Source: Actinomycetota bacterium (GTDB taxonomy: Bacteria > Actinomycetota > CADDZG01 > WHSQ01). Taken from it: a stretch of DNA of 8,066 bases. How positions within the stretch are numbered: position 1 is the first letter of the stretch; the number at the start of each line of letters is the position of its first letter. Both the position numbers and the translations under genes were made by a program. The notes under the pieces are model-generated. The model made no database searches, was not told where the DNA came from, and was given only the letters and a program-made list of their open reading frames with translations. The stretch is from assembly GCA_013695055.1 (NCBI GenBank), contig JACDBF010000194.1, positions 1 to 8,066 of the forward strand, written 5' to 3'. Positions 1 to 5,691 of the stretch are shown one piece after another.

Positions 1-380
1 TTTCTCTCTCGCATTGAGGGCCCGTTGGCTCCGAGTCTCTCCCAGTGACGGTGGACGATCGTGACGGTGGTGCTTTCACGACCTCCAGTGAAGGTGATGT
101 CGACCTCGGTGGCGTCGCTGCTGTCGCTTGCGATGTGCCATGAGTATGTGAGCCGGTGAGGTGGGTCCCAGACCAGAATCTCGCCCCAGTCGTGCTCTGT
201 CCCTTCGGGGGTGCGTTCGTAGATACGGCCCCCGCGCCGTGGCTCGAAAGTGACGATCAATCCTGGCTCTGCCGACACCGAGTGGTCATGTGGCCACCAC
301 GCCGAGGTCTTGGTGGCCCACACATCAAAAGCGTGCTCGCACGAGCATGCGACCGTGAACTCTGAGACGAGGGGGTCCAT
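1..380 (-). CDS. AHSA1-like SRPBCC domain protein (3' end cut by window edge)
   Basis: This partial gene gives 126 visible residues reading from the ATG at 380 down to the window edge. The translation starts MDPLVSEFTVACSCEHAFDV and contains WATKTSAWWPHDHSV, the acidic 'GG-R-I-YERTPEG' strand, 'GEILVWDPPHRLTYSW', 'TEVDITF' and 'TIVHRHWERLG'. This is the usual strand order of the AHSA1/SRPBCC (START-like hydrophobic pocket) fold. Family members are about 140-160 residues, so only the C-terminal helix is probably missing. The start overlaps the stop of the upstream arsR by one base (TGATG), and GAGG lies just upstream, so translation is probably coupled. ArsR-AHSA1 pairs are common in actinobacteria; the small SRPBCC protein is presumed to bind a hydrophobic ligand or act as a stress protein, but the ligand is unknown. 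The family call is solid; the function is open. Confidence 0.88.
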   Translation of the reverse strand, partial: MDPLVSEFTVACSCEHAFDVWATKTSAWWPHDHSVSAEPGLIVTFEPRRGGRIYERTPEGTEHDWGEILVWDPPHRLTYSWHIASDSSDATEVDITFTGGRESTTVTIVHRHWERLGANGPSMRER

Positions 381-718
381 CACCTCTTGTCCGCTCGATG
401 GTGCGAGGAGCTGTTATCGGCGGCGAGCCTGAAGCGCGCTGCCGCTTCGCCCCAGACGGTCTCCAGATAGTCGCGCACGGCCGCGACGCCTTCTGCCTGC
501 AGCCGGTACAACCTGCGGGTACCTTCGGCTCTCTCGGTCACCAAGGCTGCGTCTTTGAGCAGCCGCAGGTGACGTGAAACCGCCGGCCGGCTGATCGGCA
601 ACTCATCGGCAAGCTCTTGAACGGATCTGTCCCCGTTTCGCAGAAGCTCGACTATGGCCCGCCGGTTGGCGTCGCCGAGAGCGTCGAAGGGATCTCCGGG
701 GAGAGCGGCAAATGAGAT
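380..718 (-). CDS. ArsR-family winged-helix transcriptional repressor, start codon apparently ATC
   Basis: Read from 718, this gene encodes 112 residues: a first helix 'DPFDALGDANRRAIVELLR' (residues 9-27), then 'RSVQELADELPISRPAVSRH' (31-50) as the helix-turn-helix, 'LRLLKDAALV' (51-60), the wing 'ERAEGTRRLYRL' and a C-terminal helix 'VRDYLETVWGEAAARF'. There is no ELCVCDL metal-sensing motif and no cysteine, so this is probably not a metal sensor. It belongs to the ArsR group that accompanies SRPBCC genes. The only standard start in frame is a TTG at 601, which would give 73 residues and remove the first DNA-binding-domain helices, so I reject it. The frame stays open to a TAA at about 743, and alignment with the family places the start at the ATC codon 718-716 (Ile-Ser-Phe where relatives have Met-Ser-Phe). 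It is the first gene of a pair with the SRPBCC gene ending at the window edge and is probably autoregulated through the adjacent inverted repeats. Confidence 0.85.
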   Translation of the reverse strand: MSFAALPGDPFDALGDANRRAIVELLRNGDRSVQELADELPISRPAVSRHLRLLKDAALVTERAEGTRRLYRLQAEGVAAVRDYLETVWGEAAARFRLAADNSSSHHRADKR

Positions 719-724
719 TCCGAA

Positions 725-753
725 ATGGTAACAGAGCTGTTACCGTAACCCAA
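725..753 (-). promoter_or_regulatory. Candidate sigma70-like promoter of arsR, giving a leaderless or nearly leaderless transcript
   Basis: On the minus strand TTGGGT (753-748) and TACCAT (730-725) are separated by exactly 17 bases. The -10 fits TAnnnT; the -35 keeps only TTG. A start of transcription 6-7 bases downstream would fall at about 718-719, right at the proposed arsR start codon, which fits the absence of a Shine-Dalgarno sequence. The elements are interleaved with the inverted repeats, so a bound repressor would block them. This is a by-eye match of modest strength. Confidence 0.4.
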
Positions 754-760
754 CGGTTAC
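727..760. promoter_or_regulatory. Tandem inverted-repeat operator, probable ArsR binding sites
   Basis: Four half-sites sit in 34 bases: GGTAACAG (727-734) pairs with CTGTTACC (737-744) across 2 bases, and GTAACC (745-750) pairs with GGTTAC (755-760) across 4 bases. The inner half-sites also form GTTAC-C-GTAAC (740-750, from TTACC/GTAAC). The element fills the gap between the arsR start (718) and the Shine-Dalgarno of the divergent SRPBCC gene (767-773), the expected place for an autoregulatory ArsR operator that controls both directions. ArsR proteins bind imperfect inverted repeats of this size as dimers; assigning this site to this regulator is inference from position. Confidence 0.75.
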
Positions 761-779
761 ATAGATGAGGAGGTCAAGC

Positions 780-1205
780 ATGAAGGCCTATGAGGCCGAG
801 TCGGCGATCCAGGCGGATCCGGAGACCATCTGGGCCATTCTGGTCGACGCGCCCAACTACTCGCAGTGGGACTCCGGGGTGCAAAGAGTAGAGGGGCGAA
901 TCGCGCAGGGGCAAAAGATCAAGGTCGTTTCAGAAGCCAATCCCGGACGGGCATTTCCCGTGACGGTCACCGAGTTCAAGACGGGGCGGGAGATGACGTG
1001 GGTGGGAGGGATGCCTCTGGGACTGTTTCGAGGCGTCCGCACCTTCAACTTGTCGCCACAAGGAGGCGGCGTTACGAAATTCACCATGCGCGAGGAATAC
1101 ACGGGCCCGCTTCTTTCAATGATCTGGCGATCGATGCCGGATCTCGGACCATCGTTTGAGCAGTTCGCCAGCGGGCTCAGGAGCCGCGCCGAGGCAGCCG
1201 GCTGA
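780..1205 (+). CDS. SRPBCC family protein, polyketide cyclase/dehydrase type
   Basis: This gene encodes 141 residues, a normal length for a single START-like domain. It opens MKAYEAESAIQADPETIWAI followed by 'LVDAPNYSQWDSGV', the classic first strand, helix and W-x-x motif of the Polyketide_cyc2 group. 'GREMTWVGGMPLGLFRGVRTF' and 'TKFTMREEYTGPL' form the central strands, and 'FEQFASGLRSRAEA' is the C-terminal helix that closes the pocket. The ATG at 780 is chosen over the ATG at 765 because GAGGAGG (767-773) lies 6 bases before it. It is divergent from arsR across the tandem operator and is followed 25 bp later by a GNAT gene in the same direction. Members of this fold bind or process small hydrophobic molecules, but no catalytic residue set can be assigned here and the ligand is unknown. 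It is only distantly like the AHSA1-type protein on the other side of arsR. Confidence 0.9.
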   Translation: MKAYEAESAIQADPETIWAILVDAPNYSQWDSGVQRVEGRIAQGQKIKVVSEANPGRAFPVTVTEFKTGREMTWVGGMPLGLFRGVRTFNLSPQGGGVTKFTMREEYTGPLLSMIWRSMPDLGPSFEQFASGLRSRAEAAG

Positions 1206-1230
1206 CCCTTTCGTCTGACATCCTGGTTGC

Positions 1231-1704
1231 ATGTGGATTCGAGATAGACGAGCGAGGGACATCCCGGTCGTCGAGCGCTTCCTTGTCGAACGCGATACCA
1301 GAATGTGCGCTCGGGCCGGAAAGCTCGTCGATGCCCTTGCGCATCCGGCTCTCCTTGCGGAAGAAAACGGTGAGCTCATTGGCGTGCTCACGTACATCCT
1401 CGAAGAAAAGGCCTGCGAAGTCTTGACGATTCACGTCGAGGATTCGTGGCGAGGGGTCGGTACGGCTCTGTTGGAGAAGGCCGAGCACATTGCTCTGCAA
1501 GCGGGATGCGACGTTATGTTTCTCACGACCACCAACGACAATCTAGACGCGCTCCGTTTCTATCAAAGGCGAGGTTTTCAACTTACGAGATTGCTACCCG
1601 GCGCCGTAGACGAGAGCCGGATGAGGCTAAAACCCACTATCCCGATGACAGGCGCCCACGGCATTCCGCTGCGTGATGAGATCGTCCTGCGCCGAGAGCT
1701 GTAG
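1231..1704 (+). CDS. GNAT family N-acetyltransferase
   Basis: The gene encodes 157 residues with one GNAT domain. The core strand 'LLAEENGELIGVLTYILEEKACEVLTIHV' (41-69) leads into motif A, 'EDSWRGVGTALLEKAEHIA', where R74-x-x-G77-x-A79 is the acetyl-CoA pyrophosphate-binding loop. Motif B follows as 'NDNLDALRFYQRRGF' (102-116), with Y111 at the position that often serves as general acid. The tail 'IPMTGAHGIPLRDEIVLRREL' is typical of a group of actinobacterial GNATs of unknown substrate. The protein would transfer an acetyl group from acetyl-CoA to an amine in the cytoplasm. The ATG at 1231 is the only reasonable start because an in-frame TGA lies five codons upstream; no clear Shine-Dalgarno precedes it. 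The 25-bp gap after the SRPBCC gene suggests co-transcription, hence possible ArsR control. It converges on dinB across 39 bp. Confidence 0.92.
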   Translation: MWIRDRRARDIPVVERFLVERDTRMCARAGKLVDALAHPALLAEENGELIGVLTYILEEKACEVLTIHVEDSWRGVGTALLEKAEHIALQAGCDVMFLTTTNDNLDALRFYQRRGFQLTRLLPGAVDESRMRLKPTIPMTGAHGIPLRDEIVLRREL

Positions 1705-1705
1705 A

Positions 1706-1724
1706 GGAGTCTCGCCGGAGTCTC
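1706..1724. repeat. Short direct repeat in the GNAT-dinB convergent gap
   Basis: GGAGTCTC occurs at 1706-1713 and again at 1717-1724, an 11-base period. It lies between two convergent stop codons. It does not form a hairpin with a T-run on either strand, so it is not called a terminator. It may be chance. Confidence 0.4.
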
Positions 1725-1743
1725 CCAGTCGGCCGGACGGTTG

Positions 1744-2766
1744 TCATTGCAAGGCAGTCCTGACTCCGACAAGGCGAACGGGCCGGTCGATCTCAAAGAG
1801 GGCCACCGCACCCGCCGCGGCCACAACGATCTTCTCGACATCGGTGGAAGGCTCGTCTAGGCGAATGCTGCGAGTGCGCGTGACGAAGGGCGCAAACCTC
1901 AGTTTTACAGTGACTCCGGACACGAGCCGATCTGTCGAGTCAACCCGATCGGCGAGCGCGCGCGCCATTCGCTCTACCTCCGACATAATCACGGCGGTAT
2001 CTTCGACGTCCTCGTCGAAGGTCAGCTCGAGGCTGCTCGACTTGGCGCGCCGGGGAGTCGAATCCACAGGAGAAGAATCTTCTCCACGCGCCAACGCTTT
2101 GAGCCGGGGCCCGGTTCGTGATCCGAAGGAGGTTCCGAGCTCTTGCTCGTCTGCAGCGGCAAGCTCGCGCACGGTTGTTATGCCCCCTTCGGCGAGCCTT
2201 CGAGCGGTCTTCCTTCCTACGCCCCAGAGCTGCTCGGTTCCTCGAGCGCCCATCACGCCGAACCACTCTGCGGCGGTCAGCCGGTAGATACCTGCCGGCT
2301 TTGCGAAGCCCGAGGCGGTCTTGGCTCTCAGCTTGTTGTCGCCGATCCCGACCGAGCAGGACAGGCCTATATCCGCCTTCACGGCCGCCTGGATCGCGCG
2401 GGCGACGACCTCGGGATCGCCGCGGAGCTCCAGGAACGCTTCGTCCCAACCCCACACTTCGAGCGAATCGGCGAAGCTCCCCAGGATCCTCATGACTCCT
2501 TCTGACGCAGCCTCATAAGCCTCCCGGTCGACCGGGAGGAACACGCCTGCAGCACACTTACGAGCGGCGACGCGAAGGGGCATGCCGGAGTGGACTCCGT
2601 AACGGCGTGCCTCATAGCTCGCGGTCGCCACGACACCCCGTTTCGTCGGGTCACCACGCCCCCCGACGATGACCGGCGCTCCCGCCAACTCGGGATGCCG
2701 GAGCACTTCCACGGCCGCGACGAACTCATCGACATCGACGTGCAAAACGATAGAGTCCACACTCAC
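1744..2766 (-). CDS. dinB: DNA polymerase IV, DinB2-like Y-family translesion polymerase with valine at the steric gate
   Basis: The gene encodes 340 residues, a full-length Y-family polymerase. The palm is shown by 'VLHVDVDEFVAAVE' (7-20) with metal ligand D11, and by 'EVWGWDEAFLEL' with catalytic D108-E109. The fingers motif 'ATASYEARRYGVHSGMPLR' carries Y51 and R54. 'SCSVGIGDNKLRAKTASGFA' and 'KPAGIYRL' follow, then a helix-hairpin-helix 'WGVGRKTARRLAEGGITTV' (181-199) and the little-finger domain (about 240-337). The GWDEAF signature and overall pattern match mycobacterial DinB2/DinP rather than enterobacterial Pol IV. Position 16, equivalent to the F13 steric gate of E. coli Pol IV, is valine; a small residue there weakens exclusion of ribonucleotides. 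The C-terminus ends RLVGVRTALQ with no evident QL-x-LxL clamp-binding peptide. The start is GTG at 2766, with GAGG upstream (2777-2774). It would copy damaged templates in the cytoplasm. No LexA box is visible upstream. Confidence 0.95.
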   Translation of the reverse strand: MSVDSIVLHVDVDEFVAAVEVLRHPELAGAPVIVGGRGDPTKRGVVATASYEARRYGVHSGMPLRVAARKCAAGVFLPVDREAYEAASEGVMRILGSFADSLEVWGWDEAFLELRGDPEVVARAIQAAVKADIGLSCSVGIGDNKLRAKTASGFAKPAGIYRLTAAEWFGVMGARGTEQLWGVGRKTARRLAEGGITTVRELAAADEQELGTSFGSRTGPRLKALARGEDSSPVDSTPRRAKSSSLELTFDEDVEDTAVIMSEVERMARALADRVDSTDRLVSGVTVKLRFAPFVTRTRSIRLDEPSTDVEKIVVAAAGAVALFEIDRPVRLVGVRTALQ

Positions 2767-2869
2767 AGAGATACCTCACCGGTCGTTGAGACTGGACGCA
2801 GGAACATTTCCGTCTGCCGCATAGTTTGCAGAGAGGGAAATCGCAGCGGCCACTGGCCAAGGAGGGGCG
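2767..2869. promoter_or_regulatory. Divergent intergenic region between dinB and the dioxygenase gene
   Basis: These 103 bases must hold the promoters of both divergent genes. Visible signals are the dinB Shine-Dalgarno (GAGG, 2777-2774, minus strand) and a strong one for the dioxygenase (AAGGAGGGG, 2859-2867). No convincing -35/-10 pair, LexA-type palindrome or other long inverted repeat was found by eye. Confidence 0.5.
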
Positions 2870-3799
2870 ATGAAGCTAGAGGGTATCCATCACATCACGG
2901 CAATCACCGGGGACGCTCCTGGAAACGTCGACTTCTACGCCGGGACACTGGGATTGCGGCTGGTCAAGAAGTCCGTAAACCAGGACGATCCCACCGTCTA
3001 CCACCTGTTCTACTCGGACGAGAAGGGCAGTGCAGGAGCCGACATCACCTTCTTCGAGTACCACGATGCCCGCCGTGGAAGAGCGGGGGCCGGGATGGTC
3101 CACCGAATCGTGTGGCGCATCGGCTCCGAGGAAGCCCTCGAGTTCTGGGCCGCTCGACTCTCTTCAGCCGGCGTCGACACCGAGCGAGGGCACGGCCGTC
3201 TCAGGTTCGATGATCCCGAGGGCCTGTCCCTAGAGTTGCGAGTGGTCGAGTCAAACGATGAAGTGTTGACCGCCAATCATCCTGACATCCCGAACGAGCT
3301 CGCCCTGTTGGGCTTCGACGGGGTTCACGCCTACAGCGCCGATCCGCAAGCAAGCGAACCTTTCCTCGGCGACACCATGGGCTTTGAATCCAAGTCTCGC
3401 TTGGAATGGTATGCGCGCGGCGAAAGCAGGGGCTCGTTCTACGTCTACGACGAGGCGCCCGCCGCGCCGGGCGTGAGCGGTGCAGGTACGGTTCATCACG
3501 TCGCGTGGGCTTCTTCCATAGAAGCGCACGACCACTGGAGGACGCGCGTCGCCGCGGCGAATCCCCACGTGACGCCCGTCATCGACCGCTACTACTTCAA
3601 GTCCATTTATTTCACCGAGCCGTCTGGTGTTCTCTTTGAGATCGCAACCTTGGGCCCGGGCTTCGCAGTCGATGAGCCTTTGGAGTCTCTCGGCGAGTCT
3701 CTGGCGCTCCCGCCGAACTACGAGCCGCTGCGGGCCGAGCTGGAAAAAAAGCTCACGCCCATCAAAAACCCCAGGTCGGTAACCGCCAACCGCACCTAA
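2870..3799 (+). CDS. VOC-family ring-cleaving dioxygenase (PcpA/MhqO-like, glyoxalase fold)
   Basis: This is a 309-residue protein made of paired VOC/glyoxalase modules. The N-terminal half opens 'MKLEGIHHITAITGDAPGNV' with 'DFYAGTLGLRLVKKSVNQDD' and 'YHLFYSDEKGSAGADITFFEY'. The C-terminal half has 'LLGFDGVHAYSADP', 'GTVHHVAWASSIEAHDHW' and 'YYFKSIYFTEPSGVLFEIAT'. The likely Fe(II) ligands are H8, H210 and E257, the 2-His-1-carboxylate set of PcpA-type hydroquinone dioxygenases. The DDPTxYHLFY segment and 'FEIAT..PGF' are hallmarks of the MhqO/'ring-cleaving dioxygenase' family, which opens (hydro)quinone- or catechol-type rings with O2. The exact substrate cannot be read from sequence. The ATG at 2870 is fixed by AAGGAGGGG just upstream. 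The gene converges with the cyclase gene, leaving 6 bp between stop codons. Confidence 0.93.
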   Translation: MKLEGIHHITAITGDAPGNVDFYAGTLGLRLVKKSVNQDDPTVYHLFYSDEKGSAGADITFFEYHDARRGRAGAGMVHRIVWRIGSEEALEFWAARLSSAGVDTERGHGRLRFDDPEGLSLELRVVESNDEVLTANHPDIPNELALLGFDGVHAYSADPQASEPFLGDTMGFESKSRLEWYARGESRGSFYVYDEAPAAPGVSGAGTVHHVAWASSIEAHDHWRTRVAAANPHVTPVIDRYYFKSIYFTEPSGVLFEIATLGPGFAVDEPLESLGESLALPPNYEPLRAELEKKLTPIKNPRSVTANRT

Positions 3800-3805
3800 C
3801 GGCCC

Positions 3806-4471
3806 TCACCGCAAAGGCTTCAGAAGGGCGCGTGCGGGGGCTCCGTCGCTGCCCGCTATTCGCAGCGGGAGGCAGATCAACTCGTAGCTCCCGGCCCCCG
3901 TTTCTGAGAGATCGAGCCCCTCGATGATCCAGATGCCCGCACCCAACAGGGCTTGATGGGTCTCTAGTCCATCGCGCTTGAATCCCCCGACCGATAGATA
4001 GTCGACACCCACCGTGCGCACGTTTCTGGCCGCCAGATACCGGGCCGCATCCTGAGACACGTACACGAAGTCCTCAATGAAGTCCTCCCTGGCCCACGCT
4101 CGCTGCGAGTTGCGAGTCTTGAACAAGACCCGCTCCCCCGCGCCGATCTCTTTGTCTGCCAACTCTGCGACGCGCACCGCCTCTGTATCCATGATCTCGA
4201 TCACCCGAGCGACGCCGATGGTGGCGTCGATCTCCATCTCGTCCAGGCTCTTGCCCTGAGAGAAGAAATGCAGCGGCGCGTCCATATGAGTGCCGGTGTG
4301 AGACCCCATCGAAAGAAAGGACACATTCGCATCGTCGCCGCTATCGATGTCCAGCTCTCGCTCGATTCGGACCGGCGGGTTGCCGGGCCAGTGGGGCATG
4401 CCGCTCCGGAGCGGAACGGACACATCGATCCAACCGGATGATTGCAGCGGCCCGCCTGTCACGGTCGGCAC
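3806..4471 (-). CDS. Cyclase family protein, kynurenine formamidase-like metal-dependent hydrolase
   Basis: The gene encodes 221 residues of the cyclase (PF04199-type) superfamily. The N-terminal 'WIDVSVPLRSGMPHWPGNPP' is characteristic, and the metal-binding signature H58-T-G-T-H62-x-D64-x-P-x-H68-F matches HxGTHxDxPxHF. 'RTVGVDYLSVGG' (152-163) and 'LETHQALLGAGIWIIEGLDL' (169-188), with H172 and E184, supply the remaining conserved site. Characterised relatives hydrolyse N-formylkynurenine, isatin or cyclic amides and lactones; the substrate here is unknown. The start is taken as GTG at 4471 because an in-frame TGA lies just upstream (4480-4478); GTG at 4462 is an alternative. No Shine-Dalgarno is evident. 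It lies 61 bp downstream of the glucose dehydrogenase gene on the same strand and is probably the last gene of that operon. A lactone-type substrate would fit gluconolactone made by the neighbour, but that is speculation. Confidence 0.92.
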   Translation of the reverse strand: MPTVTGGPLQSSGWIDVSVPLRSGMPHWPGNPPVRIERELDIDSGDDANVSFLSMGSHTGTHMDAPLHFFSQGKSLDEMEIDATIGVARVIEIMDTEAVRVAELADKEIGAGERVLFKTRNSQRAWAREDFIEDFVYVSQDAARYLAARNVRTVGVDYLSVGGFKRDGLETHQALLGAGIWIIEGLDLSETGAGSYELICLPLRIAGSDGAPARALLKPLR

Positions 4472-4532
4472 ATATGATCAGACGGCTGCATGAATCGATC
4501 GTCGCTCAAGCTGCTCGTTAAGAGCGCGCCGC

Positions 4533-5642
4533 TCAATCATCGAACGGCGCTACTTGCACGTAAACCTTGATGACTCCTTCGGAGCCGAGGAGCTCGAAAG
4601 CCCGCGGGCATGAGCTCAGACCATCCACGCGATCCGTCAACAGCCGCGCCAACCATCCCGGGTACTGGTACTCGGCCAGAGCCATGTCGCGCACGCCCAA
4701 CTCGAAGTTCTCTCTGTTGGCATTGACCGTGCCGACCATCACTTTGTTGCCGAGCACGAAGTCGAGATTGATGGCGTCGGCGGGCACTTCGGCCTTGCGA
4801 TCTCCGCCGGTCACGCTCGACAGAACGAGCACACCGTTCTTGCCGAGATGCTGCATCGCCTCGAACACGATCGGCGAATAGCCTGTGGCCTCGAAAATGA
4901 TGTCAAAGGGTCCGTGGTCGCGAGCCGCCTCTTCCAGCGACACGACCTTAGTGTTGATGTAATGGGCGCCGATGGCCTCGACGAGATCGGAGTTCAGGTA
5001 AGGCGGTTCGTCGAGGCCGGCCGTGACTACCTCGAGACCACGCAGAAGCAGGCCCATAGTGGCGAGGAGCCCGACCGTGCCGGCCCCCAGCACCGCGGCC
5101 CGTTTAGGGCGCCACACTTTCAGCCGCCGCTGGATCTCATAAGCCTGAGTGATGCCCTTCTCGATGATCGTCGTTGGTTCGAGCAATACACCGACATCGC
5201 GCAGCTCCTTGGGGATCTTGACCAGATGATCGGCCGACTCGACGTACTGTTCGGTCAGAAAACCGTGGACTCTGCTTATCCCGTGCTCGAAGTAGGTGTC
5301 GTCTGTGGTCATGTCCGCCATGTCGATGCGATCGTAGATGCTGTTACCACGCGGTTGGCGGACGATCGCCACGACGTAGTCGCCGCGCGAGAGCTCTGTG
5401 ACGCGCTTTCCGACTTCCTCGACCACACCAAAGCCTTCATGTCCGAGAACCAAGAAGTCCGACCCCTCAGGGGCGGCGCCGTACTCGGCCGCGTTGATTT
5501 CCACGTCGGTGCCATCCAGTCCCACCGCCAGGACCTTGACTCTCACTCCGCGCTCGCCGGGAATGTCTTCGAGACTCGGCTCGGGGATGTCGGCCATGTG
5601 AGCGCTCCCCGCTTTACCTGGATAAACGGCAATGGCTTTCAT
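4533..5642 (-). CDS. Zinc-dependent glucose 1-dehydrogenase, halophilic-archaeal type (MDR superfamily)
   Basis: The gene encodes 369 residues of the medium-chain dehydrogenase/reductase fold. It begins MKAIAVYPGKAGSAHMADIP, the glucose dehydrogenase N-terminus. Catalytic-zinc ligands are D43 (in GLDGTDVEI, where most MDR enzymes have Cys), H68-E69 (in LVLGHEG) and E155 (in LLEPTT). The lobe that carries four structural-zinc cysteines in Sulfolobus-type enzymes is replaced by a cysteine-free stretch (about 94-127) containing 'TYFEHGISRVHGF'; the protein's only cysteine is C345. The NAD(P)-binding loop is G186-A-G-T-V-G191. This pattern resembles the Haloferax glucose dehydrogenase. The reaction would be D-glucose plus NAD(P)+ to glucono-1,5-lactone in the cytoplasm. 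ATG 5642 has GAAGGGGG (5654-5647) upstream. It sits 49 bp after the GH15 gene, which could supply glucose. Another aldose substrate is possible. Confidence 0.92.
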   Translation of the reverse strand: MKAIAVYPGKAGSAHMADIPEPSLEDIPGERGVRVKVLAVGLDGTDVEINAAEYGAAPEGSDFLVLGHEGFGVVEEVGKRVTELSRGDYVVAIVRQPRGNSIYDRIDMADMTTDDTYFEHGISRVHGFLTEQYVESADHLVKIPKELRDVGVLLEPTTIIEKGITQAYEIQRRLKVWRPKRAAVLGAGTVGLLATMGLLLRGLEVVTAGLDEPPYLNSDLVEAIGAHYINTKVVSLEEAARDHGPFDIIFEATGYSPIVFEAMQHLGKNGVLVLSSVTGGDRKAEVPADAINLDFVLGNKVMVGTVNANRENFELGVRDMALAEYQYPGWLARLLTDRVDGLSSCPRAFELLGSEGVIKVYVQVAPFDD

Positions 5643-5691
5643 GTGGCCCCCTTCGATCTCGTCGACGAGCTCAAACCTCTGCTGGACAACC

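Noticed and set aside
380..601. Short 73-residue form of ArsR starting at TTG 601
   Set aside because: It would lack the first helices of the winged-helix domain, which are clearly encoded upstream in the same frame.
1705..1743. Bidirectional terminator between GNAT and dinB
   Set aside because: Only direct repeats and weak 4-bp pairings are present, with no T-run on either strand.
1673..2287. 204-codon open frame on the plus strand opposite dinB
   Set aside because: Serine/arginine-rich low-complexity translation typical of a shadow frame over the well-supported polymerase.
2767..2869. LexA (SOS) box upstream of dinB
   Set aside because: No GAAC-N4-GTTC-like palindrome was found; GAAC at 2802-2805 lacks a matching partner at the right distance.
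2590..3213. 207-codon open frame on the plus strand running from dinB into the dioxygenase gene
   Set aside because: It overlaps two genuine genes, is arginine-rich without motifs, and ignores the strong ribosome binding site at 2859-2867.
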